The position numbers and the translations under genes are program-made. Positions 37,416 to 49,328 of a DNA stretch of 64,000 bases are shown in pieces (positions within the stretch are counted from its first letter, which is position 1; each line of letters starts with the position of its first letter). Source of the stretch: Aspidapion aeneum (lineage: Eukaryota > Arthropoda > Insecta > Coleoptera > Brentidae). Location: assembly GCA_963576565.1 (NCBI GenBank), contig OY755046.1, positions 60,429,471 to 60,493,470 on the forward strand, read 5' to 3'. The notes beneath the pieces are model-generated. The model saw nothing but the letters and a program-made list of their open reading frames with translations. It was not told the DNA's origin and did no database searches.

Positions 37416-37560
37416 TTCAAAAGATTATTTCTGTCTTGTATTTTAAGATGTTTTTCTTGTTTCTGTTTGTTGTCTCCTAAAAACTGTTTTATTCTATTTT
37501 TCTTCTTTATTTTGTTGTTCCTCTTTTATCTGTTGAAATTAGGTTAATTTCTGTAATTCA
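37416..37560. repeat. Uninterrupted paralogue of the copy-2 insertion site
   Basis: This sequence (CAAAAGATTATTTCTG, then TTCTTCTTTATTTTGTTGTT) matches the two flanks of the palindrome-ended element at 39.0-39.7 kb, and so serves as an empty-site comparison. Confidence 0.6.
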
Positions 37561-38062
37561 TATGTTCTCTCTTGCTGTAAAAGTATTTATTTAAACATTG
37601 GTTCACAAATAAATACATTTTATCTTTTAAAAACAAGCATTTCATTTCATTGTTTCTCAAAATTCTGCTATATCGTGATGAGAATTTTATCAAAAATTTA
37701 TACAAATCAAGTTTTCGTCATTTAATTCTGCGATAAAAATATACTCTGAGTAATTGCTCTGACTGAACAAAATTCAACCGTTACTGCTACAGCGAAAAGT
37801 TGTTATTCTGCAAAGAAGCAGGACTGAAGGGGTATTGGGGACAAGGGGGGAACAACATGATCAATACTCAGTACCTGCGCGATACTGAAAGTTCCCCAAT
37901 GTTCATCATATCTCCCAATACACGTCGAAAACCTGGTTTATAAAGAAGCGTGTTGAATCTTTGTGAAAGCAAAGAATGGTTAATTAGTTGTTTTTTTAGT
38001 TGACCTTAGATTTTAAATTGTTATAGTTTAGACTACTCCCATAAGTTACTCGCAATACGTGT

Positions 38063-38361
38063 AAGGGTGCGTGTTTATTTAAGGCTGAATTCAAATGCCT
38101 CGCTGCGAGACCAAACGAATGCCTCGTTCGCATTCATGCTCAAGTGAATATACGTGCCTTGAGAAGAACAAGATTCAACTGAATGCTCGTTTGAAGTTCC
38201 CACTGTGAACGGATGGCGTCGCATGCCACAGATCCATGCGTGTTGCTGTTGGCTACGCCCTCAAGGCACGTACACATACGTATGCTCATTCGGCCTCACA
38301 GCGAGGCATGCGAATTCTGCCTTAAATGAATACGCGGCTTAAGGGTGCGTGTTTATTTAAG
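38063..38361. mobile_element. MITE with ~37-bp terminal inverted repeats and an extra left end
   Basis: 38063-38099 and 38304-38340 are inverted copies (TTTAAGGC(T/A)GAATTC and GCCTCGCTG parts). Immediately after the right end, AAGGGTGCGTGTTTATTTAA recurs at 38341, so a partial second copy of the left end follows in tandem. More GC-rich than its surroundings. Confidence 0.65.
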
Positions 38362-38960
38362 ATAAATACCTAAGAGAGTAAAAGTTATTTTTGGTTTTGC
38401 TGCATAGACCTATAATACTAATGGACTGGTCGTAATGCTCGAAAATTGATTCCAGAGTGAGATAGAGCTAGCCAGGGCAAAAATTTAAAACGTCACCATT
38501 TCTTCTGAATGCGGTTCGTTGTTGTTTGGTGATATTTCGTTTTATTTTTGCTACTTGTATACGAGCTGTTAATTCTTTTTGTTAAAATTAACTTTTTTGG
38601 TATGTAGAATCACAGAAAAAACTTATTATTCTATAGGGCCATTCTTAAATTACGTCACCCTCCTATCATTGGCCAAGGGAGATTTAGTCTTGCGTTACAC
38701 ACATTGTTTTTTTAATGTGTTATTTCTTGAAAATGTGTTACATAGGGAGGAGGGGGTAGTCGAAAATCATTGCGTTGCGTAATTTACGTTCCCTATGCTA
38801 CTGATAATAAATAAAAAAATGGTTGAATCTTGCACAGCTGTAAATTGTACCTCTTGAAGAGTTAAAAAAGTCAAGCTAAAGTTTCATAGGTACATATGTA
38901 TTGTCTAAAATCTCTTAAAACCACCTGGTTTTACAATTTTTTTATTTACTACCTCTTTGT
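38362..38960. other. Gene-free AT-rich stretch
   Basis: Nothing recognised; the short open frame near 38579-38782 has no family resemblance. Confidence 0.35.
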
Positions 38961-39001
38961 TACAATTCAAAAGATTATTTCTTGTCTCGTATTTCAAGAT
39001 G

Positions 39002-39712
39002 TTTTAGCTCACACATATACTATACTATAGTAGTGTGAGCTATGGTGATCCTAATTTTTTCGAGAAAAAAAAAGTTGCTCCGATTTCAAAATTTTTTATA
39101 TATCTTTGCGTTTCAGATGATTTTGAAACTTTTTTGTTGCGCCGTCTGTCTGTATGTCTGTCTGTAACGACCAACGCGCATAACTCAAAAACCGCTTGGC
39201 CGATTTTAATGAAATTTGGTACCTAGGCTGGGTTTTGGGCCGAGATGGTCCCATTTAAAAATGAACAAAATCCACCGAACACAAACCAAATATAAGGGGT
39301 AGATTTCAAAAATTAGAGTTTATGGGGAAATATGGCGTGTGTGATATCAAACGAAAGGTAATTGAGTCTGGAGTCAAACAAAATACATTTTAATTTATTT
39401 AAAAAAAAGGGTGGGGGTATATTTCAAAAATTGGAGTTTAAGTGAAAATATGGCGTGTGTGATATCAAACGAAAGGTAATTGAGTCTGGAGTTAAAAAAA
39501 TACATTTTAGTCTTTAAAAAAAGGGTGGGGGTAGATTTGAAAAATTAGAGTTTAAGTCAAAACATGGCTTGTGTGGTATCAAACGAAAGGTAATTGAGTC
39601 TGGAGTTCAATATAATATACTTCAGTTTTTAGTTATATTAGCTTTCAAGTAGATACACTAAAACTATAGTACCCAGTGTGAGCTTATGTGCCCATAGATT
39701 GGCAGAGTATTT
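39002..39712 (+). mobile_element. Palindrome-ended 0.7-kb element, copy 2
   Basis: Same limits as copy 1: TTTTAGCTCACAC to GGCAGAGTATTT, with the 5' palindrome intact and the 3' one partly decayed. It interrupts a sequence otherwise found uninterrupted at 37.4-37.6 kb, which fixes its ends to within a few bases. Confidence 0.75.
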
Positions 39713-40451
39713 CTAATGATTGTTGTCCCTTAAAATCTTCATATTCTATTTTTCTTCTTTATTTGGTTGTTCCTCTTCTATCTGGTGAAATTAGGACTCC
39801 GGCTTTTTGGGAAAAAAGAAAATATCCTGCCGGTTTTTTTTTCGTCCGGCATTTAGTTGACCCCTCCTAAAAAATCAATCCTATGCATTTGGAAAAATAT
39901 TTTTTCTTGGCAAAAATTTTTCACAGCATTTATTTATCATTTGAATTATTATTTAATTTTTAAATTTTTGCATGGGGGATGACTTTCTTTTTTCGTTTTT
40001 ACCAAAAAGTTTTGAGGTGACATTTTTTGCGACAAGTACCAACTTAATTTGTCTGAAGTGTAGCTTTTTGAATAGTACCTAACTTTTGGAAAGCTTTCGC
40101 CTACATTATTTATAGTACCTTTTGGTGTTTTATGGGTTCCTTATAGGTGGTGACCTAAACAAACGTCTCAACTCAAGGCATTTCAGACCTGTAAACTTAA
40201 TGTCCTAGTCATATTTTATTAAACTAAAAAGACTAGTTTTTAAATGAAAATTCGTATTAAACTTTACCTTTCTAGATTCCAGAGCAATTGCAAAAACTTC
40301 CTTACTTTCAATAAAGTTGTTGTTCTAACTCAAAGCATCGAATTAATTTAAAAAGAGGTCTTTTCCATACAATGTAACGCGTTTTTGTCCGTGTGCGTTT
40401 TTTCCAGCACTGTGCTTATGCGACAAGGCCAGTCCATTCGTATTATAGGTA

Positions 40452-41467
40452 CAGTGAAACCTCCTATAAGCGGACACTCACGGTTCCGTCGATTTTGTCC
40501 GCTTATTGGAGGTGTCCGCTTATGAGAGGGAACTGTGAAATTTTAATATTTATTGACAATTTCCGCTGCTTGAGTTTTTCCGATATTAAATTTTTCAGCG
40601 ATCTTTCGTGCTGATAAATGTTCCTTCTCCGAAAGGTTAACAACTTTCATTTTTTTCCGTAAACTAAGAAGTTTTTTACTGGGCGCAATTTCAATCTATT
40701 ACTACCTAAATGAACAACAAAAATAAAACACAGCAGTCCCGCCGAAAATATTTTGTAAATACGAAAGAAGTATTAGGGAAATTTTGGGTCGCGTATTTTA
40801 CACTTTGTTACCGTTATTGTTACTGAGTCTGCGCATTAGCAGCTTCTCGCTTCTTTTTTGTTATGTAAGGTAACGGCGCCCGTCGTTTATTGTTACCGTT
40901 GTTTTTGAAGGTTATTCTTGTATTGTTTTTTTTTTAATGCAATCGAATTTTTTACTAAAATCCTAGTTTGGTTTGTAAAAAGCCATAAATCTAATAAAAT
41001 TAAATAAACAAATATTAATAAACAAGAAGATGAAGGAGTGTGAAACTACTAAATTAACGTCTCTGTTGTTATCTTTAATGTTCCAAAATCTATATTTTTT
41101 GCCCTTAGAAACAATAACGGTAACAGCTGTCAAATTTTCTATTATTTTAACTGACACAAATTGTCCCTATTTAGTCTCCGAATTAATACTGAAAGAGGTA
41201 AAGCCTCGGCTGCAGGGTGCGTTGCTGCCAACATACTACACAATATTTGGGCAGCGCTCCGTCCCGTTGTCAGAGGTTCGCGTCTGGTTAGGGGAGGTTT
41301 TAGAATTTTTTAACCAAAAAAATTTTCCGCCTCCGGTTATTAGAGTGTCCGGTTATAGGAGTGAATTATACATGTAAAGAAATAGGGAAAAGCTTGGTTC
41401 CAAGAAATTTGTCCGCCTAAAGGGAGTGTCCGCTTAATAGAGGTGTCCGCAAGGAGAAGTTTCACTG
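40452..41467 (-). mobile_element. Pogo/Tigger-like element with CENP-B-type remnant
   Basis: Terminal repeats begin CAGTGAAAC(C/T)TC and contain the motif AAGCGGACAC; TA duplications flank both ends (40450-40451, 41468-41469). CAGTGAAACCTC is a hallmark start of Tigger-type elements. The 1,016-bp interior retains only the DNA-binding start of a transposase, so the element is non-autonomous. Confidence 0.82.
40543..40692 (-). pseudogene. Helix-turn-helix fragment of a pogo/jerky-like transposase
   Basis: The minus strand reads EIAPSKKLLSLRKKMKVVNL, then SEKEHLSARKIAEKFNIGKT and QAAEIVNKY before a stop. The pattern of a basic start, K(V/I)...LSEKE, then ARKIAEKF(N/G)(I/V)GKTQ, is that of the N-terminal CENP-B/Psq-type helix-turn-helix found in pogo, Tigger and jerky transposases. 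The second helix-turn-helix and the DDE core are gone. Confidence 0.7.
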
Positions 41468-41469
41468 TA

Positions 41470-43195
41470 TATGTTTTGCTACCTTCGTGGACCCTCCCCC
41501 AACATATCCTGGATATGCCACTGGTTCAGCTGCTTTCCAAAATATGAGTCACACTTCAAAATTGCTTATGTAGCGCAGCAAAGTTTTAACTGTTTCAACG
41601 TGTCCCGTGTTTCAGCCCACCCCACATTCCCCTAACTGCAGAAATGTCTTAAAGGAAAATTGAATAACTACTACAGACAGAGTAAATCAGCCAAAAATGC
41701 TTTTTACTTTGTCTTTTCAAAAAGAGAATCACACGGAAAAAATTGTCTTAGATCAAAGCAAATTGCTTTGAAGTAAAATAATTTGTGCTTTCTTATTCAC
41801 CAAGGGAATATTTTCTTGATACAGCACAAAAAATATCTTGCCTCTTAATTTTAATGTGAAATATAAATTTTTATATTATAAATTGGAACTGAATTAATCT
41901 AAGGCACCGTTTTCTCTGGAAGCAAAATATTACTTATATGAAGATAATTTGCTTTGTTACAAAATGGAATATACTGAAACAAAACAATTAAAGAAGAAAA
42001 ATATAGTCTCATTTCAAGATTAAGTGTTGCGTTGAACTAAAAAGACATATTTTAATTCAAAACAAATTGTATTAAGGTAAAACAATTGAATCAAGAAAAG
42101 AACGTGTTTTCATTGTAGACAAATTTTTTTACCGTGCAGTCTTTATATAACTAAATTTACTATTTTTTACTGCAAATAAAATCCAAAACCAGTCTATGAA
42201 TTATTGAATGAGTGAGAAGGAGTGCTCCCACAAAATCGGGTGAAAATCAAACTGCGCATGCGATCTCACTTGATTTCCGTATCTCTATTAGTCCTGACGT
42301 AGGAAGATGCTTATTCGGACTCTCATCCGTTTCAAGAATCCATAAACCAGAGACATGTTATCTCCCATGTATGTGGTTGAAACGGGTTATGTTCGTATGT
42401 ATAAGTGCCGTTACACCATGGAACATGTTGCAATGTATGTATCGATTTTGAACAGCTGCCTGTGGGTACAGCGTTGCCAACAATTTTTGTGAAAAATTCC
42501 TGAGCTTTGAAATTTGTCTAAAGTTGTCAGCCCTAAAATGACATGACAAAAGATTTTAAGCAGCAAAACCGATTTTATTTGACTTTTAGGCGCGTATAAA
42601 CGTATTAAATGTTATAATCAAATAGATTATAGAGAGTTACTCTTCCTGTAGCTGATAACATTTGATACTTTATGTTTTTGCGAAAAACGCAGATATCGAT
42701 GCGGAAATCGCGAATTTTGTAATTTACGTAAATTACTAAAAAAATTCAAAAATAATCATTCTCGGAAATCTTATGTTTCATGGTCTATACGTATATGTAA
42801 TACTACTATGTATATGGGTGTCTAGCCTAAGCGGGTTAAGGATGGATGTATTGATTTGCGGACAACTTGAATGTTATCAGCACAATAAAGTTAAAAGTAG
42901 ATTATGTATTTTACAATATTTCTGTACAAAATAAAAACTGTTTTAATTAAAATCAAGGTTAAGTTATTTTCTTTCCAACCATGTATTAACATTTTATAAT
43001 ATTATCATTATTATTCTCTCGTAGTTTAAATACCTAAGAGTTTTTTATTGTAACTGTTTTTGATTTTTTGAATTAAATATTGATAAAAAAGGCGCGTTTG
43101 TATATTATTTCTTGAGTTTTCAGCACGTATCATTACTGAGAACAACTTTTTTCAGACAGGTCACATTCGCGTCAAATTTTATTATAAAAAAACCT
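41470..43195. other. Gene-free stretch
   Basis: AT-rich. The short open frames around 42212-42549 overlap on opposite strands and resemble nothing I know. No repeats with clear ends. Confidence 0.35.
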
Positions 43196-43202
43196 TTTTT
43201 TA

Positions 43203-43332
43203 CCTTCCTAGCCCGCGCAGCAACGACTAGAGAAGGTATTGTTTTTGAGGATTTTTTTTGAGAATGTATTTTTTATGTGTGTGTCTGTATGTCTGTCCGT
43301 CTGCTAATGGGCTAGGAAGGTATTAATTTTTT
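43203..43332 (+). repeat. Dispersed-repeat fragment sharing its start with 53.6 kb
   Basis: CCTTCCTAGCCCGCGCAGCA followed by AGAAGGTATT and a GTCTGT-rich tract matches 53629-53730 (CCTCCTAGCCCGCACAGCA...). GGGCTAGGAAGGTATT near 43308 is an inverted partial copy of the start. Confidence 0.55.
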
Positions 43333-43373
43333 TTGCGCATTAGAACCTGACCGAATATACTTACTAATATATC

Positions 43374-43735
43374 ATAACAAAAACACTTCATGTAAAAAAA
43401 GCCAAGTACGCGAAAATGGTATTTTGTAAAAAGAATTGAGATAAAGTAAAGCCAAGTTCTCCAATACAATTTTAAAAATTAAAGGTCCCTACTGGTTTGG
43501 AAATGTTTTTTAAACTTGGCTGTAATAGCCAAACTTCTTTATGTTCAATTTAGCACTATGCCTAAGAGTCATTTGCAGCCGTAATAGCCAAGTTTAAAAA
43601 AATATTTCCAAACCAGTAAGAATTTTTCATTTTGAAATTTGTATTAAGGACTTGGCTTTACTTTTATCTCAATTATTTTTAAGGAATACCATTATCGCGT
43701 ACTTGGCCTTTTTTAAATGAAATGTTTTTGTTATA
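43374..43735. mobile_element. 362-bp foldback MITE with ~150-bp arms
   Basis: The left arm (43374-43520) and right arm (about 43580-43735) are inverted copies; shared landmarks are GCCAAGTACGCGA, AATTGAGATAAA, TACTGGTTTGGAAAT and AAACTTGGCT. Only about 60 bases separate the arms, so a single strand would fold into one hairpin. Confidence 0.85.
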
Positions 43736-43847
43736 ATTTCACTCCTTTTTTAAAGGATTTGGATAATACTTAAGTTTTAAAGTAGTAAAATATGCGGAAT
43801 ATCAATGCTCTACTAAAAATTTTGAGATTTTTTAATTTTTTCCTTTG

Positions 43848-44460
43848 GTTTTATCACAGTTCCTATCAACCTTCAAAAGCTCAGCTCTGTAGCGTTCTTG
43901 GAAGTGGGCAATGTTACTTTTACATAAATTTATATTTATACAGCAAGGAAGTAAATTAAAACTTTGGTGTTTTTAAATTTTTTTCTAAAGTTTTATTATA
44001 GTTCCTATCAGTCTTCCAAAGCTCAGCTCTCTAGCGTTTCTGGAAGTGGGCAATGTTACTTATAAATTACAATTTTGGTGTTTTTTAATGTTTTCTATAG
44101 TTTTATCATAGTTCCTGTCGGCCTTTTAAAGCTCAGCTCTCTAGCGTTTTTTATAGTGAGCAATGTTACTTTTAAATCACTTTAAATTTTATAGGGGAGG
44201 GAAACAAATTAAAATTTTGGGTTTTTTTCTCCTATAGTTTTATCATATTTCCATATCAGTCTCCCAAAGCTCAGCTCTCTAGCGTTTCTGAAAGTGGGCA
44301 ATGTTACTTTTACATAACTTTACATGTATAGTGGAGAGCAGTAAACTAGAATTTTGGTGTTTTTTGATTTTTTCCAAGGGTTTGCTCATTATATCTATCA
44401 GTCTGCCAAATTTCAGCTTTGTAGCATATTTGGAAGTACAGTAGAATTTTGATGATCTAT
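43848..44460. repeat. Five tandem ~130-bp units
   Basis: Units start near 43848, 43991, 44101, 44238 and 44380. Each contains AAAGCTCAGCTCTCTAGCGT followed by GGGCAATGTTAC; the fifth is the most diverged. No reading frame is conserved between units. Confidence 0.75.
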
Positions 44461-44707
44461 ACATGAGTTTTTTGAAGTTTCGTAACTACTTTATGTTCTA
44501 GTTTAAGTCCATGAAACTTAGAGGGATTGTTAACTCTATGAAGATCTAGGACTGTGCAAAGTTTGACTTTCGTAGCTCATTCCGTACCAAGTAGATTTTT
44601 AGATAGGTCAAATATGGGCTGAAATGTTTCAAGAAAATATGGTACATCAGTTTACACAAACTTGGCGGGCCACTGTCGTGTCCCCAGATAAACATCTACT
44701 TACCTAA

Positions 44708-45680
44708 AGCTACGTTTACATTTGGTGAGTTTACTGGCGGAAAGTACTGGCAGCCACTAAACTTTCCATGTGTAAACTACAAGAAAGTTCACTTGCTACT
44801 CTCCCGCAAGCACAGCTACGTTTACATTTGGAGAGTTTACTGGCGGAAAGTACTGGCAGCCACTAAACTTGCCATGTATAAACTACAAGAAAGTGCACTG
44901 GCTACTCTCCCGCAAGTACATTCCAAAAGTTGACGGGCCGGCTAGTTTAGTGGCTGCCAGTACTCTCCAAATGTAAACACATGTCAGCAAGCGTTCTGTG
45001 AGAAAGTGGCCACGTTTTTTACAATGAATAAGTGGGGTGGAAATCAGATAATTTCCTTTTTAAACATATATCAAAAATATGAAATTTTGTGGAATATCAA
45101 GTTCATCATCAACCTCCGGTAAAAAAACTGAAATAGTAAATTTCGGTAGTCTGTATAAATACTGCAATTAAGCAATCACCAGTGGCCAGATAGCGTAATG
45201 TTATTTGGGGAGAAATAGGACTTCTCATACACGTTTCCGATTTGGTCAGTTAATGTTAAACTAGTCTTAACAGTTCTTCAAATTTTTGGTATGATAATCT
45301 TCAGTTGATATCTCCTTTAAGAGTCATTCTGATGCAAGTACTTCTACGTCTGATCCAATCTCTAACCCAAACTCGTTTTTTCCTAGTTTTCTTGAGTTCT
45401 AACTTATTTATTTAATTATTGGCAATTTCACACACAACAAATTTAACAGCAGCACGCACTACCGTCATTTTGTTTTTAACTGCTTGGCAACTAAACTTGA
45501 AAACGTGTAAACACAAAACAATGAACAAGTTTAGTGGCTGCCCGTACTTTCCGCCAGTAAATTCTTCAACAAAGCAAGTTTAGTTAAGGTCACTCATCGT
45601 CAAGCAAGCTGATGAGTGACCTTAAGTTTAGTGGCTGTCAGTACTTTCCGCCAGTAGACTCTCCAAATGTAAACGTAGCT
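44708..45680. mobile_element. MITE with duplicated inner ends, TAA target duplication
   Basis: Ends begin AGCTACGTTTACATTTGG in inverted orientation, flanked by TAA on both sides (44705-44707, 45681-45683). The left end is present twice in tandem (44708 and 44814) and an inverted copy follows near 44947-44985. A three-base TWA duplication is typical of PIF/Harbinger, so that superfamily is the likely mobiliser. The element later received the 40-bp insertion at 45585. Confidence 0.7.
45585..45624. mobile_element. 40-bp hAT remnant with intact 8-bp target duplication
   Basis: Fourteen-base perfect inverted ends starting TAAGGTCACTCATC enclose 12 bases, and AGTTTAGT flanks both sides exactly (45577-45584, 45625-45632). 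The ends equal those of the larger element at 47399-47764, and the interior GTCAAGCAAGCT is that element's subterminal sequence. Confidence 0.85.
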
Positions 45681-46038
45681 TAAATAACAGTAAAACAAAA
45701 CTTTGGTTTTTGTAATCTTTATTTAATTTTCAAACAAAAAATATCAATATGTTGATGCGACAAAAATCTCATATATTATGTACAAATAATCACCAAATTT
45801 TGACCAGAAAAGACTGGCACATTTTTTTTTCAACAATCAATGCCACATGGTTTTGTCACAATTTTTTTTCAACATTATTCAACAAGCTTTTTCAAATGAC
45901 ACTTACATGACAAATGAAAAAAGGAATGTTATTCAAAAAATTATAAAAAAATTTGAACATAGTTTTGTTCAAATCAAACAGAACTCTTAGAATTGATAAA
46001 ATGGCGCCTGGCCAAAATTGTCAATCCCTGAGTCCTTA

Positions 46039-48500
46039 ATAGCCCAGTTATATTTGGTGAAAAAACCCTGAAACTTGGAACAAAAATAGGTTCAAGGTGG
46101 ATTTTCGTATAATTATTTCTTAGCAACTGGGACACATCCCGAAATATTCTCCACCAAAATCACCCTTGACCTTCGCTAAATATAAGGCCCAAAGGTCCTA
46201 AAAATCAGTATTTTGCAATTTTCTCGAAAACTAATAACTTTTTTTAAAAAAGTGAAGAGATAAAAAATACGGGTTATAACGTAAAATTAAGAAAAAATCA
46301 ACCCTAACATTTAAAAAAATAGATTTTAAAAAATTGTTTTTTTTAGTTTAATTTTTTTCCTACCCTGTAGTTAACTTGTTTTAAAATTTTAATATTTTAT
46401 ACAGGGCTCTCAACAGTGTAATATGAAATTAAGAAAACAAAATATGAAGGAAATATGAATAAAAAATTAAGTTTTTCTTATTATGTCAAACCCAACTTTT
46501 TTTTAGGAAAACTCATTTACTGAGCAAAAATATATATTTCTTAATTTTATTTATTAAGAAAAGTATTAACAAACATTTTCAAGTTGAATTAGGCCTGGAT
46601 GGGGTATGGCCAAACAAAAACAAGGCACTTTTTTTTAAGCATATTTTACAACAAGGTATAAGAAGTTTCCGTATTTTTAAACCAAGGTCTACTGCAATTA
46701 TTCAAAGAAATAAAAAAAAATTATAAATGCAAAAGTTGTAGGCTTTATCCTATACCATCAAAAAAAGTTATAAAAAAACACAAATATTGTAAATCTCTTA
46801 CGGAACATCCTACAAATTAATATGTTAATGATTTGACTAAAAAAAAAAAATAGATACTTTATTTCTAAACTCAAACTGCCATTTGGTAAAGCCACTGTTA
46901 AAATATTAGCATCTACAATTTCTAGCTGTTTGGGACCTACTCTAAATTTCTTGAAAATAGGTACCCTATATTCTATCTCTTGAAATAAATGCAGTAGACA
47001 TTTGTGAAAATATACCAAAACACCCTGTACATCTAGTAACACAGTACTTGGTATACTTTAAATATCTACTCAGAGCTCAAACATTAAAAAAAACTCAAAA
47101 TTACAGAGTAAAATAATAAAATTCATGAAAAAGCCCTGCTCAATTAGAGTTTTTCAGAACTAACCACGGATGACCAAAACAACTAATTAACATAAAAATA
47201 TGCAACAAACATAAGAATAATAAAACAAAAGGCAAAAAAGCCCTACTTTATTCAGACTTTCTCAGATGCAACAAACTAATAATAAACTAAAAGAAACTGA
47301 AAATTCAAGACTAGGAAAAATATTGAAAATATGAATGAAGTTTTATAAAGTCTGAAAAAAAATATGAACATTTTCATAAAATATGAAGGTGCTGAGAGTA
47401 AGGTCACTCATCGTCAAGCAAGCTTTACAGGTAGCGAAGCCTAACTCTGATTTTCTATTTTTTGGTTATGATTTTTGACATGTTTTCCTCGGTTTCGCTC
47501 TTGGCGGCTCATTGTTATTTTAAAAATGTGGTTTTAACACAGTCTAAAGATCTATTTATTAATGATACAGTTTCAAGATAGTTTGCAACATATCTTTTTA
47601 ATTCTAATTACATAAATATATACTGTGTAAAACAACACCTTCAAAATAAAACAGAACTGCCAATGCGAAACCGAGGAAAACATGTCAAAAATAATAATCA
47701 AAAAATAGAAAGCCTGACGTTAGCTTCGCTACCTGTAAAGCTTGCTTGACGATGAGTGACCTTAGCTGAGAGCCCTGTTTATAACATTAAGCTTGATCTG
47801 CACTTCTACAAAACACCATGAACTTAAATTTAGTTTTTATTTCTTAAAGGTTAAACAAGTTTAAGTAAGGCTTGGGCCAATGGTCACTAATATCCTTTGC
47901 GGTCCTTAAGATACAATGTCCTGATTGGTTATACTTTTACGCATGAATATTATTTTATTCTTGTATTCGTTACGTCAAATCATCGGCGTACAGTTGACAA
48001 AAACTCTATCTATGTATATTTGGTATCTGTGCATTTTTCGTACCTTTATTTCTGAATGCTTGCATCAAACGCCAACCATTGTGTAAATAGGTAACAGGGA
48101 GTATTGGAATATTACGTATATGGTATATACAAGTGGGGATCAAGCTTAATATCATAAAGTATTAACATTTTAAAAAAAGCTACCTACAGAGTGAAAATAA
48201 ATTTTTTTAAATATATTTTTTAAAATGTTAGGTTAGACTTTTTTAATTAATTTTATAGTGTAAACCAAATGATTTTGCATATTTTTTACCTTTTAATTTT
48301 TTTTAAAAGTTAATACTTTTCGAGAAAATCACAAAAAACTGATTTTTAGAACATTTGGGGCCTTATATCTAGCGAAGCTCAAGGAGGATTTTGGAGGAGA
48401 ATATGTGGAGATGTGTCCCGCATACTAAGGAATAATATTTTACAAAAATCCAGTTTGCACCTATTTTTTTCGAGGTGAATCCCTAATAGGACTGGGCTAT
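46039..48500. mobile_element. ~2.46-kb element with ~330-bp inverted arms
   Basis: The left arm (46039-46370) and right arm (about 48190-48500) are imperfect inverted copies; landmarks are ATAGCCCAGT, GGGACACATC, ATATAAGGCCC/GGGCCTTATAT and TTTTCTCGAAAA. The interior is AT-rich without coding sequence and carries the hAT element at 47399. Confidence 0.6.
47399..47764. mobile_element. 366-bp hAT MITE with ~90-bp inverted ends
   Basis: Ends begin TAAGGTCACTCATCGTCAAG and remain inverted-complementary for about 90 bases (including ACAGGTAGCGAAGC and ACATGTTTTCCTCGGTTTCG parts). The identical 8-bp flanks GCTGAGAG (47391-47398, 47765-47772) are a hAT-type target duplication. Confidence 0.87.
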
Positions 48501-49328
48501 AAACTGGGTGAAAATACAACAAAAAAATTGGCATTTTGACAAAGGAACACAAATATTTAGATCAGTTCAAATACATTGACAAATACAGAATTTTTTACAA
48601 AGGTACGTTACAGTTTTTTTTTTGCTAAAATGGTTACATTATCGAATTTGGACGCGACACCAAAAATAAAAATCAAAAATTCTAAAAAATAGACACGACA
48701 TCAAACCGAAAAAGAAAAATTAATATTCAAAAAAAGTAAAATTTAAAAATTCTAGTCAAAAAAAATCCCAACATATAATAGAGAGACGATTACACAGTAA
48801 TTTTTGCTAAGGATGTAACCATTTTTTTCTAAAAATCTTTTCTTCAAATATTTTGAAATTTATTATCATGAGATCCAGCTTTTTTTTTAAATTTGAAGAA
48901 AAAATCCGTATACACTTTAAAAACAATTTTTTTTTCCTAAAAAAGTTTTTCTAGTACAAGGACACTTTTTTGCAATCTTGAGATATCAAGCCCTAGACAG
49001 GGTGTATTTTTTTGGGAAAGTGGATCGAGTGATTGATATCTTTTTGGAAAGGTTTTTCATTGTCCTTTAAAGTGCTGATTTTATTTTTAAAAAATATCGA
49101 TTCGTTTAAAAAAAATCGTTTTAATTGCATATATCTTATAAACAAATCGCTAATTGAAAAAAAAAACGACAAATAAAATGCCTTTCCAACAAGTTAACCC
49201 TTGTTCCATCTTTGTTAACCCTTGTTCCATCTTTCAGTTTCAGGGATAGTAGTAGTGTATAATGGAGTCTCTGAAATTGAAACAAGGAACATAGGGTAAG
49301 TATCAGCATCTACGTTTATTATTTATAT
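48501..49328. other. Gene-free AT-rich stretch
   Basis: Contains a short duplication of TAACCCTTGTTCCATCTTT at 49195-49233 and an ACAGGGTGTATTTTT repeat end near 48997. No open frame of note. Confidence 0.4.
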
